Below, in pieces: positions 31,402 through 43,652 of a stretch of DNA of 64,000 nucleotides. Numbering within the stretch: position 1 is the stretch's first letter; every line of letters starts with the position of its first letter. The notes beneath the pieces were generated by a model. It worked only from the letters and a program-made list of their open reading frames with translations. It ran no database searches and had not been told where the DNA came from. The position numbers were made by a program, and so were the translations under genes. This DNA comes from Isoetes taiwanensis (lineage: Eukaryota > Streptophyta > Lycopodiopsida > Isoetales > Isoetaceae), in assembly GCA_021234155.1 (NCBI GenBank), contig JAJEKV010000062.1, forward strand, positions 6,230,432-6,294,431, given 5' to 3'.

Positions 31402-32979
31402 TTAATCTACACAATTCGACATGCCTGAGCCGATTTCTTCGGAGATGACTTTGCCATCCCATTGTTCCATAAACTGTGGGTACTGCTTTTCTAGATCTTT
31501 CTTAAGTACCCATGTCGCGTCTTCCACTGGCAAGTGTTTCCATTTGACCAAGTATTGGAAAAACTCTGATCTCCTCGTTTTCTTGAAGGCTTTATCAAGA
31601 ATCAACTCTGGAACTATTTCCAGCTGCTCCTCCGTCATTTCCAACATTGTTGGAGTGTCCAAGACCTCGTCTGGATTTGGAGTATGCTTCTTCAACAAAC
31701 TTACGTGGAAGACCTTATGAATCTTTAGGTGTGCTGGCAAATCTAGCTTGTAGGATTGATTACCTACTCTCTGGACTATTCTGAAAGGTCCAGCCCACCT
31801 TGCAGCAAGCTTGTTGCAATTGCCGATGCGGAGCTTTGCCTGCTTCACCTTGATCTTGAGCCATACATCGTCTCCAACTCGGAACTCTCTGACTGTTCGA
31901 TGCTTGTCGGCGATGCTCTTTTGTCGACTCCTTGCTGCCAGAAGATACCCTCGAACTTCTTCCACGAGCTGCTGCATGTCGGACAACATCTGCTGCGAAA
32001 CCTCTACTTTTGACACGGGATTGTGCCAAGTGTCTGGAGTTAGGCATTGATAGCTGTAATTGATCATAAACGGCGACATTTGGGATGATTCTTGCTTGGT
32101 GCTATTGTAGGCAAACTCCACCAAGTGAATAAATTCTTCCCACATACCTTGCTTGTTCCAGACATAGTTCCGTAGCATGTCCTCCAGAATCCTGTTGGTC
32201 CGCTCCGTTTGGCCATCCGTCTGAGGATGATATGCCGTGCTCATGGATAGCTTCGTCTGAATCGTCGTAAAGAGGTCTTGCCAAAAGGCACTCATGAACT
32301 TCGGGTCCCTGTCAGATATAATCTCCCTTGGCATGCCGTGAAGCCTGAAGATCTCTTTGGTGAAGAGCTTCGCTGTATCCATAGCGGTATCTGTGGTCCT
32401 GCAAGGCACAAAATGTGCCATCTTCGACAACTTGTCGACCACTACCATTAAAGCATCCTTTCCTCTTACTGTCCTTGGGAGCCCTGTGACGAAATCCATG
32501 CTGATTACCTCCCACTTAGCGTTTGGCACCGCTAATGGCTCCAATGCTCCTGGAATTCGGAGCTGCTCCGCCTTTGTCTGCTGACATAGCTGACATTCCT
32601 TGATGTAGCGAGCTACCTGCTTCTTCATTCCTGGCCAATAATAGCTGCTGCGCACCTTGAAATATGTTTTCATGAATCCCGCATGGCCAGCTATTGGGCT
32701 GTTGTGCGTGTCATGGAGGATCAATTTCCTTACACCTGATGATTCGGGCACACACAACTTGTTCTTATGATATAACAGGTTGCCTTCCTTCTTATAATGT
32801 TTGAAGGCCTCCCGCTCTTTATCTGTTCTAGCCTCCCTAGAGAGGCTTGCCCATACTTCCTTGAAATCCACATCCGTTGGCAAGGACTCTTCAATCTTCT
32901 TACCAAAGTCACTGGAGAGCGTCGAAATTGCATTGCAATGCACTCTAGTTGTCAGGGAGGGGATGCCTTGAAAGCGCAT
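31402..32979 (-). CDS. Gypsy integrase with chromodomain, copy 2
   Basis: 525-codon frame. The zinc-binding region has [11 protein letters not shown] and CQLCQQTK. The catalytic core shows [32 protein letters not shown] and [15 protein letters not shown], giving D, D and E. The GPF/Y-like segment ([21 protein letters not shown]) precedes a C-terminal chromodomain, about residues 445-500: [28 protein letters not shown], then [18 protein letters not shown]. The chromodomain places the element among chromoviruses and is expected to direct integration to particular H3-marked chromatin. The frame overlaps the RT/RNase H frame by 35 bp with a shift, so the polyprotein is broken once here. Confidence 0.93.
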   Translation of the reverse strand: MRFQGIPSLTTRVHCNAISTLSSDFGKKIEESLPTDVDFKEVWASLSREARTDKEREAFKHYKKEGNLLYHKNKLCVPESSGVRKLILHDTHNSPIAGHAGFMKTYFKVRSSYYWPGMKKQVARYIKECQLCQQTKAEQLRIPGALEPLAVPNAKWEVISMDFVTGLPRTVRGKDALMVVVDKLSKMAHFVPCRTTDTAMDTAKLFTKEIFRLHGMPREIISDRDPKFMSAFWQDLFTTIQTKLSMSTAYHPQTDGQTERTNRILEDMLRNYVWNKQGMWEEFIHLVEFAYNSTKQESSQMSPFMINYSYQCLTPDTWHNPVSKVEVSQQMLSDMQQLVEEVRGYLLAARSRQKSIADKHRTVREFRVGDDVWLKIKVKQAKLRIGNCNKLAARWAGPFRIVQRVGNQSYKLDLPAHLKIHKVFHVSLLKKHTPNPDEVLDTPTMLEMTEEQLEIVPELILDKAFKKTRRSEFFQYLVKWKHLPVEDATWVLKKDLEKQYPQFMEQWDGKVISEEIGSGMSNCVD

Positions 32980-33981
32980 CCGCTACCACATTGAGCTTCC
33001 CGGGCTTGTAAACTATATCAAAGTCATATTCCTCGAGGAACTCCATCCACCTTCGCTGCCTCAGATTAAGGTGTGGTTGCGTGAATACATACTGGAGGCT
33101 CTGATGGTCGGTATCCAATTGGAACTTCCTTCCCAAGAGATAGTGCCTCCAAATTCTTAATGCCCTGACAACCGCAAGCAATTCCTGATCGTGCGTCGGG
33201 TAGCGCATCTCGGCGTCGTTTATCTTCCTGGAATCATACGCTACCACACGCTCTTCTTGCATGAGCACTGCACCTGTAGCTATCTTACTCGCATCTGTGG
33301 CTACAAGCTTATCTTTCTCTGGGTCCGGCAGGGTTAAAACTGGGGCAGTTGTTAAAGCTTCTTTCAATAATTCAAACCCCGCTTGGGCTTTCTTGTGCCA
33401 ATGCTCTGCCCAATCTTTCACCTTCTCCGCCCTCGTCAGGTCTGTTAGAGGGGCCGCTATCTTAGCAAAGTTCTTCATGAACTTTTTGTAGTACCCTGCT
33501 AGGCCAAGGAAACTTCTAACCTCATGCACATTCTTCGGCGCCGGCCATTGGATTACTGCTTCAATCTTGGCGGGATCCGTCGAGATTCCTTCTGCTGAGA
33601 TCACATGACCAAGGTATTCCACCTTCTCCGTTGCGAAGTGGCACTTCAACAACTTGGCGTACAACTGGTGCCTCCTCAACTTCTCCAGCACTCTCCTTAA
33701 GTGTTGTACGTGCTCTTCAAGGGATCTGCTATACACCAAAATGTCATCGAAGAAAACTATCACAAAGGTGTCTAGGAACTCCCTGAAGATGTCGTTCATG
33801 AGCCTCATGAACGTTGCTGGGGCGTTCGATAAGCCAAAAGGCATTATCGTGAATTCATAGTGCCTGTACCACGTTCTGAAGGCGGTTTTATGTATATCTT
33901 CTTCCGTAATCCGGATTTGGTGATAGCCTGACCTTAGGTCGATTTTGGAGAAGACCTTTGCCCCTTGGAGTTGATCCATCC
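32945..33981 (-). CDS. Gypsy reverse transcriptase (C-terminal) and RNase H, copy 2
   Basis: Starts directly at the border of the inserted DNA element with [20 protein letters not shown]. The RT motifs [17 protein letters not shown] and [12 protein letters not shown] carry the catalytic Asp pair, followed by [14 protein letters not shown] and [13 protein letters not shown]. RNase H follows: [36 protein letters not shown] and [12 protein letters not shown]. All key acidic residues are present. It joins in frame sense to 38,640-37,981 on the other side of the insertion. Confidence 0.93.
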
Positions 33982-36900
33982 ATTAGGGCGGATTTGGGGT
34001 CTCAAAATGGCCCATATCTTGGATGCCAGAATTCCACGTCATGTTTCTCGTGACCAATGATGTTTGCGCATTTTTTTCCAAAGTCAGTATTAGTTGGCAA
34101 GTAGAAAGAGGAGCAGGCTTACTTGGCATCCACATGGCGAAATTTCATAGGACATGTGTGTGCATTCATTGCAACCACATTAATGGCCCGCATTTTTCGA
34201 AAATCGTATCGCGGACCAAAATAATGGCTACTTTTCCCGCCTACTGTGCACATGCCCACATGCACCAACCACCTTATCAAATTTTGGCACCAAGATTTCC
34301 ATTGTTCACATTAGCGCCGCTACGTGCATCCTCTCTGCCTTCGCTCTTCATTTGGAATCCAACTCTCCAATAGTGTCTGTGTTTTTGCGGGGCGAGCATA
34401 GAGTTAAGCAACAACGGCGAGGCGATGTGCGGACAAGCAAACGTACGTTACATGCCATGTTTTTACTACCCAAATTTTCATTCTGAAGTTTTCCTACTTT
34501 TCAGCTCTTCCCATTCATCGTATTGCTCTCTGCCATTCATTCTTACAATTCAACGACCGATCCATCTGACGGTGGAAGGATATCTATCCATAGGCTCGTG
34601 GGTGAGAATGCTATCCTTAACAAAGGATGACTATGGAGTTACATTGCCGGAGCGACATTCATACACAATGAATAGGTAGAACTATAGGGTTCAAAATAAA
34701 TGCTATGGATAGTATATTGCAAAAAAAAAAAAAGGGAAGGGAGGGGGGAAAGGGATTTGAAGAGGAGGATATTTGCAAATTTGCACCCTCAATAATACAT
34801 GGATCACACCATGCGAAAATGCATATGCACTTTGTAAATGTGTAGTGAGATTTCGCGTCATGTGATCCTTGCTTCTTTTCTCTTCCATCTTCTTGATTTA
34901 TATTCACTCACTGAATCAAATATTTTTCTTTCGGCTATATTTATCAGATGTCGGGGATTTGAGACTAGGGAAAAGCATTACTAGCATCGTTGTTGTCTAA
35001 CATATGGACATAAGAGACATGGTTTTCCAAGATATACATTCAGGGCAATGGACATCTAGTTTTACGTTGTAAAGTTGTGGGAGCCGAGCTTGAAAGTCGT
35101 CCCATGATCTCTTTTAAGCGAATTGTGCAAGCCTTATGAGAATGGTGTCCTTGCAATGAAGAAATGTTTGATAAGACGTGCATCCAGGGTTGTTGAAAAA
35201 ATGAGTTACAAAATATTTGCTCCATTAGAGGTGTTTACTAATGCCACGACACAAAAGCTCCAAAGACATATTGTATAAAATGTCGCTTTCATGAGCCTTT
35301 GGATCAGTTAACTCAAAGTGTCACATATGGAAATATTGTTAGGTTTGATAAAATAACATAAAAATCTTATTTAATAAAGCTTTGGTTGTTGGTAAAGTGT
35401 TGGCTTATTGATTAAGTGTTTGTATTTTGCTTTGGGACCCTCTTTGAAAAAGTTTAGTTCATAAAACATAATATAACTTGGAATGATACATATTTTATAT
35501 GCAAATGGGAGACTATTGATGAGGGACTTGGTGTTATTATCTATTGACAACAAACAAGAAAGTGGATCACACCATGCGAATTTAGTATATTCCAACCTTT
35601 TAGCTTATACAAAATTCGCTTGGTGTGATCTTTTTGGAAAAAAGATGACTTCCTATAGTAAAATTACTTTGATTATCTTTTAATAAAAGAAATATATATG
35701 TGTCTTATTTGAAGTTAAGTGTGGATATGTGACGTGCTCATTTATTGATAAAGTGTGCTTTTTGAAAAGGGCTAATAACTTTATGTACTACTAGAGTTGG
35801 TAAAGTATTTTAGATGCAAATAGGATGCTTGATGTGATCCTTCTTAAAAAAAGATATGCTCTTTGAAAAGGACTAATAACTTTATGCACTTGGGGTGGTA
35901 AAGCATTAAATGAGAAGGGGTACTTGTGTTTAATTTTAATTTGACAACAAATAAGAAAGTGGATCACACGATGCGAATTTAGTGTGTTCCATTTTTGTTG
36001 CATATGTACTATTCGCTTGGTGTGATCCTTCTTGAAAAATAATATGCTCTTTGAAAAGGGATAATGACTTATGTACTTAAGAGTGGTAAAGCATTTTAGA
36101 TACAAATAGGAATGAGTACTTGTGTTTAATTTTAATTTGACAACAAATAAGAAAGTGGATCACACCATGCGAATTTAGTGTGTCCCCTTTTTTTGCATAT
36201 GTATTATTCGCTTGGTGTGATCAATCTTGAAAAAAAAAATAGCTTTCAAGTAAAAGGAAAGAAAGATATCTTATTTAAAATGTAAAGTGTTAGTATATAA
36301 AGTGTTGGTTTATTAAAATACTATTTGTTTACGCTAAGTTGTAAGTTCAATATTTGTGTTTCTATTTACTTTTTTACGCAAGGATCACACCAGGCGAATT
36401 TCTTATATGCAATTACTTCTGCGCATGAAGATTTCGCATCATATGATCCTCTTTAAACAAGGATGGCTTTGACCTTCAATGTTCATAAATTTTATGAATG
36501 TTTGCATATAAGAATGTCACATATCATATTTTCTTAAAAAATGGTCATCAAATGGATAACTAGTCAAAGAGTTCTTCTACTACTTAAAGAGTTTCAAGAC
36601 TTATTTTTGCTATAATTTAAATAGCAATAGATTTTTAAAGGAATCTATTGTTAAAAGTAGTCAAAGACTTCTTGTATTAGCGGTATCTAAACACAAACAC
36701 CATAACCTTTGTACTTCAAGAATGTATAAACCCTTCACATTGCAAAGTATAATGTCATTTATTAGCATCTTCATGGACATTTCCCTTCCTTATCGAAGCG
36801 GCTCATCTCAAGGGCGTATTGATTAGAATGCCTTCATCCTCTCTCAATCTCTCACAATATCCTAGGAGGCGGAGTTACCGTCACCACAAAAATCGGACTA

Positions 36901-37980
36901 AACTTGAAGCGTCACGAAATGGCGGTTTCTTGCCATTCAACGGATCAATGGATATAAAGCGCCATCCGCCCGGATGTCGACACTTTTTGAGCGCAAGACA
37001 CAACACGTCGAGGTCTAAGTTCTTATTTTTTAGACCTCCTTTTTGCGATTGAAGGCTGGAGCATATTAGGTGAGTCGGGTTGGATCCTTATCCACACATC
37101 ATTTGGAGCTTCCATCTTTGCGTGGATCGCCGGCCTTGAAATGAAGGTGTACAATTTGTATGCCCCAACACAATTAAGCCGTGTGAGCCAAATGTACGTA
37201 CTAACCTCGTTTTTTGAAATTTACAGCGTGCATATGGAAATCGAAAAGTCCATTCTCCTACAATCCATGCTTTTTATACATTAAGCAAATTCAAATTTTG
37301 AATTGTAGGGAAGGAAGCCTGTATTGGGATGAAGTAAAGATCCCGGTTAATCTTTGGGTTCACATGGATGCCCGCTGTGGCCGGCTTAAAACCTGTTGAA
37401 CTTGGGCTGAGGCAAAAAATTCAGCCCCATTTTGGAAAATCAGCCCTTGCAAGATCCAACTTGCGTGGCTGATCACGTATTGAATTTTTTAATCGATCTT
37501 GACTCATGTAACTCGGCGGAGGGCCTAAACTTCTCCATGTGAACCACCCGTGAAGCAGCATGGCCGGCGCCTCGAAATAAAAAGTCTGATACAAAGCTTC
37601 AACCTACACATTCAAATTTTGAAATGTGGAAGGCGGGAAGCTTGTATGGCCATGGCCTCTAAATGAAAATAGCGCAAGAATCGGTGACACCCACGCTTGG
37701 TATCTGACAAACCAAGAGACACCGTCATGAGTTGCCGGTATGCTATAATGCAAGTGGCTTTTTAGAAGCGCCACATGTTGCATCAGCCTGTCTGACAACC
37801 GACAGAATTAAATACATATGGCGCCATGAATGCGCAATCCCCCTTATTCTGGGAGAATATTCCAAGTAAATCTGTAATGATGAGATTTTGGTATCCTAGG
37901 TGGCATGGGAAAAAAAGAGCGGAAATATGACGTGGAATGGCTGATAGGAGGCCATTTTGAGACCCCAAATCCGCCCTAAT
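33982..37980. mobile_element. Inverted-repeat DNA transposon (non-autonomous) in RT
   Basis: 3999 bp with identical 31-bp terminal inverted repeats (33,982-34,012 and 37,950-37,980; ATTAGGGCGGATTTGGGG...). The similarity extends inward imperfectly for another 30 bp (ATTCCACGTCATRTTTC). It interrupts RT between the LPRSDDF and MDQLQGAK motifs. No clear target duplication: the outer TA could be a 2-bp TA duplication, but two extra bases (CC) also sit at the left border. No transposase frame. Subterminal copies of CAAATTTTGAA with GGAAG..GAAGC occur near 37,290 and 37,615. The middle carries a hairpin series. Superfamily uncertain (Mutator-like or Tc1/mariner-like). Confidence 0.8.
34801..36449. 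repeat. Series of five hairpins, GGATCACACCAWGCGAA stems
   Basis: Five units of 66-68 bp, each an inverted repeat with GGATCACACCATGCGAAT-type left arm and ATTCGCTTGGTGTGATCC-type right arm: 34,801-34,868, 35,564-35,630, 35,961-36,028, 36,157-36,222 and 36,382-36,449. Stems are about 18-20 bp with one to three mismatches and 28-32-base loops. A right-arm remnant lies at about 35,831-35,840. From 35,760 the units sit in a decayed tandem repeat of about 196 bp that also contains CTCTTTGAAAAGGG, GGTAAAGCATTTTAGATRC and AATTTGACAACAAATAAG. Confidence 0.85.
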
Positions 37981-38830
37981 GAAGTCATCCGATCTGGGGA
38001 GGGCATATTTGTTCTTGATGGTGTGCTTATTCAACTGCCTATAGTCTATGCACATTCTCAGACTGCCATCCTTCTTCTTGACAAAAAGAATGGGCGCTCT
38101 AAATGGCGAGACGCTAGGTCTAATGAAGCCTAGGTCGAGCAACTCCTGCAACTGCTTCTTTAACTCCGTCAACTCCTGCGTCGTCATTCTGTATGGGGCC
38201 TTGCTTGTCGGCTTCGTTCCCGGTTCGAGTGCTATCTCGCACTCGACTCCCCTATAAGGAGGAAGCTGCTTGATCTCATCTGGAAAGAGATCATGGAACT
38301 CCGTGATCAAGTTAGCTATTTGCTTCGGCAGCTTGTTGAGCACCTTGTCTTCTTTGCTTTCTTCTGACTCCGGCTCATCAATCTCAAGCTTGAAGATGTA
38401 TGCTACCTGCTCGTTCTTGATGCACTTGAACAGCCGTTTAGAAGACATACACTGCATGATGGGAATAACTTCTTTACCTGTGATCTCAATGATTTTGCCG
38501 TCGGGCGTTGGGAAGGTCACCTTCCGCTTCCCACAATCGATGATGGCTCCTGCTGGTCCAAGATACTCCATTCCTATGATCAGGTCATACTTGCCAATGC
38601 CCATTACTTCTGCCCCCATCTGAATATTCATCCCTGGCAAGTCGATGTCAAAATTAATTCTCTTGCCTGCCGTTTGCCTTACTGCTCCACTAGCTAAGAC
38701 AACGGGCCTTGGGCTTCGACTTTAATGGTTTCAACTTCATCATTTCAACCATTCTGGGGGATGCAAAGTTATGGCTACTTCCTGAGTCTATCAGGACTAT
38801 GAAGGACTTGGCCTTGGCCTTCTCTACTGT
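37981..38830 (-). CDS. Gypsy protease and N-terminal reverse transcriptase, copy 2
   Basis: The upstream minus-strand frame near 38,790-38,730 gives [19 protein letters not shown], the protease DSG site. After a frameshift the frame 38,640-37,981 continues with [19 protein letters not shown], then the RT N-terminus: [72 protein letters not shown]. It stops at the DNA-element border; the open frame runs on into the transposon, which is artefactual. Compared with copy 1 it is better preserved. Confidence 0.88.
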
Positions 38831-38999
38831 GGAAATTACTTTATACTGGCTCTCTGCTTGCTCTGTATCTATTGCGGCAAAGATATGACACTCACCCTGA
38901 ATGTAGTCGCGGGCTGCGCCCGCCCGTCGTCGTCAGACGAGTGTCCCAATCTCCCAACTCGCTAAGCGCCGCACTCATGGCGTAGGGGCGGGTTTTGTC

Positions 39000-40249
39000 C
39001 TATGGCTTGGCTGAAGCACACGAAGCAAAGCTGCTTTTCTATGCACTCTGCCTCTTTTCCTTGGGCATTGCACGCAAAAAGGATCGCCTTTGCTTTGGAG
39101 TAGTTTGACCCTTCACCGCTTGTCCTTGAAGGACACTGTTTCTTCTCCTTTGCTTTCCCACGATTGCCACCATATGGGGCTCTATTTGGACTGGATCGGT
39201 GGCTGCCCTAGGGGCTATAACTCCTTGTTGCCTTGCCTTTATCACGGTATCTGGCTGCCTCGCCGCTATTCCCCGAGTCCTGTCCCCTTGCAAGCTTATT
39301 GCCTTGGACTCTGCTTCTAATACTGTCTTAGGATTTATTGCCCTTACAACCTTGCGGATCTCCTCATTCAGCCCCTCAATGTAGCTCTCGACTGCATGCT
39401 TTTCACCCAACCTTGGCACATAAAGCCTTAACCTCATGAATTCCTCTGTATATTTACGGACTGATTTGTTTCCTGTTGCAACACAGTAGAGCTTTGCATC
39501 ATCTTTGGACTTGTGCTCTCTTGGGACGTAATGGCGCTTGAAGGCTTTAGCAAACTTTCTGAACTTGCAAGCATCCCTGCTCAACCCATGGGCCTTTGCA
39601 TAACCCTTCCACCAAATCCGTGCGGCTCCTTTCAAGTTGGCTGTTGCCACTCTGCCTTTGTCCTTATCCTTCATGCCATAGGCATTGCCGTGTACTCACT
39701 CATTTTAGATCCAGCCATGCCTCTGCTTCTAATCACGACTGTTCTCCCAGGAGGCTGTTCGAGTTCAGGACCTTCCATACATTGCCGGTCGCGAGAATCT
39801 ACCTTCTTACGGTAGTCGGAGGCTCTAGTGTCCCTTTGTCGTCCATCTATGGTGTCCCTCACGCCTTCCATCTGCGGTGTTCCTCGCCTTCCATCATTGG
39901 GTCACGGGGCTGCTCTTCTTCCTCCTCGGGTCGGTCAGAATCGAGCTTGAGTCAGGAGGATTCGTTTGGAGGACCTCCTTCTCTTGCTCTTCTTCTTGTC
40001 TCTTCCTGTTTTCCGAGCTGATGCTTGTGGTAACTGAGCGTTGCCCACCGAACCCACTCCTGCTTGAGCTGCCAGCAAGGCCTTTATCTGTTCGAGGTCC
40101 GTCCTCATCTGTGATATTTCCTCTTCTGGGGTCACGGGTCCATATTCCTCAAGCAGGTTCCTTGCCGGGGGTGGCCTGGGCGGACTCTGTTCTTCCATAT
40201 GGTCTCGGCGTTGTCGTTCCCCTGAGCCTAGGCCTCTAGCTGCATACAC
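39000..40249 (-). pseudogene. Gypsy gag, copy 2
   Basis: Two frames, 40,249-39,935 (proline-rich then basic, DKKKSKRRRSSKR) and 39,674-39,039 (KGAARIWWKGYAKAHGL, FRKFAKAFKRHYVPRE, EEFMRLRLYVPRLGEKHAVESYIEGL), connected by a shifted stretch. A worn zinc knuckle (CFVCF...HEC) follows near 39,020-38,970. The first frame follows GTGTATGCAG, a good splice acceptor, leaving open that gag is translated from a spliced RNA that skips aORF-B. Confidence 0.85.
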
Positions 40250-40548
40250 AAGTAGTTCATGGCTATATAGTTAGTTTTACTTGTTCTCTTGCATTATTTA
40301 TGTTTGTTGGTATAGTTGTGGAGCAAAAATACATCAACAAAACATTTAGAGTGCAAAAGAAATTATATTTATTTTATATAAGATTTTAGTACAAAATCAC
40401 CGGGATCAAGAGTTTAACTAATCTTGAAATCGCTGGTAAGATGGGTTATCCTCTAGAAACTTCTTCACTTGGGCTGTTCCTACTGAATGACCCAAGTTCC
40501 TAAGGACGTTGATTGAAGATCCACCCTGCAAAGCTCTCGCCAATTCTT
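40250..40548 (-). pseudogene. aORF-B C-terminal end, copy 2 (part 2)
   Basis: Minus strand from 40,548: LQGGSSINVLRNLGHSVGTAQ, then VKKFLEDNPSYQRFQD and a stop at 40,420-40,418. It matches copy 1 (TQVKKFLEGHPAYQRFQQ). The rest of the ORF continues at 48,891 beyond element B1. 40,250-40,417 is an AT-rich spacer to gag. Confidence 0.7.
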
Positions 40549-41120
40549 TGTTAGTCCTGTGCCTCCTGGTACAGGACTATTCATGCATACGTCAGACCAG
40601 GTCAAGCTCAAAGATCCTCAGTCAACCACGGGTCAGACATCCAAGCATCCACAGAAGACTAAGCAGGCCACGCAGTCAAAGCCTTTGGCGGTCAACAAGA
40701 GGCGCCCTTCGGACAAATGCGCCCGAATCAGCCGCGCGTCGGTCGTCAAGCGTGATTTTAGGCACTTCAAGAGGCACGCCAACTCACCGCAAATCGGGGC
40801 CTCCTTCCGAGTCGGCACCGAGATCGGTCGGAGTGTCTATATTGGGCCCAAGGCCATTGTACTATATATATGAGTAGAGTTAGCTCATAAGTTTTTAGAT
40901 GAGTTTTGAGTCTTGTCTCCTTCGGTTTTCTCTCTATTGCGAGAGCTCATGTATTTTCATCATTGATATCAAGGAAGCTTATCATCTTTCTTTCATTTTG
41001 TTACATTCTCTTCTTTTTCTTCTCTTTTTGACCAAATCGGCGTGACATAGTCCCCGGACTCTCTGTTAGATCACGGGTCCTCACAGGTACGTCTTCGAGT
41101 TCGAACCCGGACCCCAAACA
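40549..41120 (+). repeat. B1 5' LTR
   Basis: 572 bp starting TGTTAGTCCTGTGCC and ending ACCCCAAACA. It has a TATA box ACTATATATATG at 40,861-40,872 and matches 48,305-48,885 and 51,896-52,486. After it, TGTCGCCTGCGGCCGG is a possible worn primer site (B2 has TTGCGCTGCCGGGTTCGA here), not the initiator-Met type. Confidence 0.92.
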
Positions 41121-42560
41121 CATGTCGCCTGCGGCCGGTGCGATTTTCTCCTACTTTCTAAAAGCGCCATATGCATCAGCAATTTCACGCCCGGAAGAAC
41201 TCGCTTTCTCGAGCGGCATCTCGGCTTGGGCGCCATCGGCGTCGGGGAAAGGTTTCGCGACATGTATGGATCGCTTATGACATAGAGGAGGCCATCTTGG
41301 TCTAGAGGCTCGGTCAGCGCCACCCCACCCTCGTGTCGGTCTCGCCCCAGTTCCCGCCCCAAAGCGTGCAAACATTGCTCACAACCTCGGTCCCCTCATC
41401 ATTATCGGGGGCCTTATCGGCTCAACCTTCTCAACCGTACTTTCATACCCCCGAACATGCCTACATCCATCATTCGCCGGGCCATACGCCACTTCGCCCA
41501 TGACCATCATCTCCCGGGTGGGCCGCGGCTATCCACATGTCTCCGCTGCCTTTTGCCGGAATATCCTTTCCCTACGTTTCCCACTTTGCTCTTCCTGTTT
41601 ACAACCTTACTGGATCTCAAAACCAATGCTCCGCTGCCGGTTTCTCAACATGATCACCCCTTCGCCGAGGGTCCGTCGGGCACAATGCCAAATCCACCTC
41701 AACCTCAATATCCTCACTATCCTGTTTCTGTCATCGACACTTTCACATCTACCTTTCGGACTCTGGCGGCTTATCCCACCTTTGGCAACCACGAAGGCAA
41801 ACCGTTAGACCAAAGTGCTCGGGGCCCACATGGAAGAATTTGAGGCTCTAGCTGTCCTAAATGGGCGCAGCGCAACCTCAGCCCCGAAATTTCACATCTT
41901 TTTCCACCACAACTGCGTGGCTCTCCTCATCAATGGCTCATGTCCAACAAAAGCCATTGGAAACAAGACTTGGTCCGAAATGCGCCTTTGCTTTTTACGT
42001 CTCATTCTGGGACCCGCGGATGATGATCAACTTCATCTCAAGCAACTCAATGAACTTCAACAAGAGCCCGCAGTGCAGGGATTTTGCGGATCGACTTCAC
42101 ATTACGCTCGATGGCTCAAGGAGTACCCTACCACAGGCAGTTTTGGTTTGGTTTCTCCAAGGACTTCCTCACGCTATTCGACTCATGATGAATACACCGC
42201 CCAAAACTTTGGAGCGGGCTATCGACCTTGTCAATCACTCCGTCAATGTTTCCTCCGAGGCGTGGCTCTTCAAGAGCTCCGTTCATTCCACCCGTCATGG
42301 TTCCACAAGCGGTACATTCGACCTCAACACGCTAATCCACAGTAGCGGTGATCAAATCTGGTGCCATATTTGCAAATATCAAGGCCATTTGGCCAATGAG
42401 TGCAACTCCACCAATGGCCCGCCTCATTGCAAGCGATGCAACATGTGCAATCATGCCCGAGGAAGAGTGCACTCGCACTCATCCCACACCGTTCCGCAAC
42501 AAAATGGTTTATCAGTACAAACCACACCTCGGTCCCCAAACGCACTATCGTGACCACCTC
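41121..42560 (+). pseudogene. B1 leader and gag
   Basis: The best gag frame is 41,861-42,553: FTSFSTTTAWLSSSMAHVQQ, DFADRLHITLDGSRSTLPQAV, PKTLERAIDLVNHSVNVSSEAW, then a zinc knuckle CHICKYQGHLANEC and a Cys/His-rich CKRCNMCNHARG. The preceding N-terminal region (41,457-41,860) is spread over frames and includes QYPHYPVSVIDTF and TLAAYPTFGNHEGKPLDQ, both found degenerate in B2. Frameshifts make it non-functional. Confidence 0.75.
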
Positions 42561-43652
42561 TTGGTGCAGCCCACGCAACTCTATCAGCAAGCAGGGACCA
42601 ACCACGGGGGATCAACCAACGTCCTCCTTTTGATCCTTCTAAAGCTCGGTGCTATATCACCGTCAAGAATGGGGTCATACCACGGCGTGCCCTCAACTTC
42701 CACAAGTTCAGGGTCCGGCTTCACGGCACAAATCCGGACCACATCGGGTCCGCCTCACGGCTTACCAACTCTGGCTTGCTAATGGCAAACAAGGCCCGCG
42801 ACCAGTTCAAAGAAGCCCCCAAGAGCGCCTCGGCAATCACGCTATCAACCAGCTCCAACAAATCAACCTAAATTTGGATCAACAAGCCCAAGAGGAAATT
42901 TTTTCGGGCACTTAATCCTCCCGCTGTACCGTCAAATTGGGTTGGTCTAGTTTCACGCCCGGACCAAGGCATCACGTCCCTTGACTATTATTCGAGGAAG
43001 GACACCTTTTTGCCTTTCTTTTGGTTGACACCCTTCCTCATGAGGACGAAAAAAGGTTCACTTTGCACGACTTAGAAAAAAGCTCATGCCAAATGTCATG
43101 CCCAAAGTTCGCCAAAGCATTTTGAATCTCATGCATTTGAAGGCGCACATTTGGCAAATGTTCATGCCACCACTCGAGCTCAACAAAGACACGATCCACC
43201 TTCAACATCTCAACCTCCACGCTCTCCGGACATATCCCAATATTGCAGTAGAGGTTGACTTACTCAAGAAGTTGCCGCTTCCACGCCACGCACTCCCCGC
43301 GGTGGAACCGGCCAGATCCTTTTTCTCATGTACCTCTCGAACTCAAGAGGAGCTTGCCAAGATCAAAATTCCTTTAAGCTTGGCAACCATTTTAAAACTA
43401 CGTCACGCTCTCAAGGACCGGTTACCACTCCCAACTGTTTTAGTTGGGCTGTGGCTACCTCTACACCCACGGTCCATACAGCGGTGGGAAATCACCAAGT
43501 CAACCATGTTCAAATCGATGGAGGTAGTGCGGTCAATCTCATCACGGACAAACTCCGCAAACAAATGGGCATCACACAACTCTTTCGTTGCCCCATATGA
43601 CATCAAATTGGCTAATGGCCATATCCACGAGACCTCAAAGGCGTCACACCTC
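42561..43652 (+). pseudogene. B1 gag C-terminus and protease remnant
   Basis: Aligns with B2 54,000-55,020 through many frameshifts. Landmarks: AKIKIPLSLATILKLRHALKD, then the protease HVQIDGGSAVNLITDKLRKQMG (in the frame of 43,328-43,600) and PYDIKLANGHI. It is cut at about 43,652, where the deletion joins it to the integrase. Confidence 0.8.

Noticed and set aside
34801-36449. CRISPR array
   Set aside because: Repeats are palindromic hairpins with unequal, similar spacers in a plant transposon; no cas genes.
39596-40021. 141-codon plus-strand frame and the neighbouring 120-codon frame
   Set aside because: Antisense to gag of copy 2.
40559-40877. Plus-strand frames in the B LTRs (also 48,304-48,647)
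   Set aside because: They overlap LTR sequence including the TATA box, and differ in frame between LTR copies.
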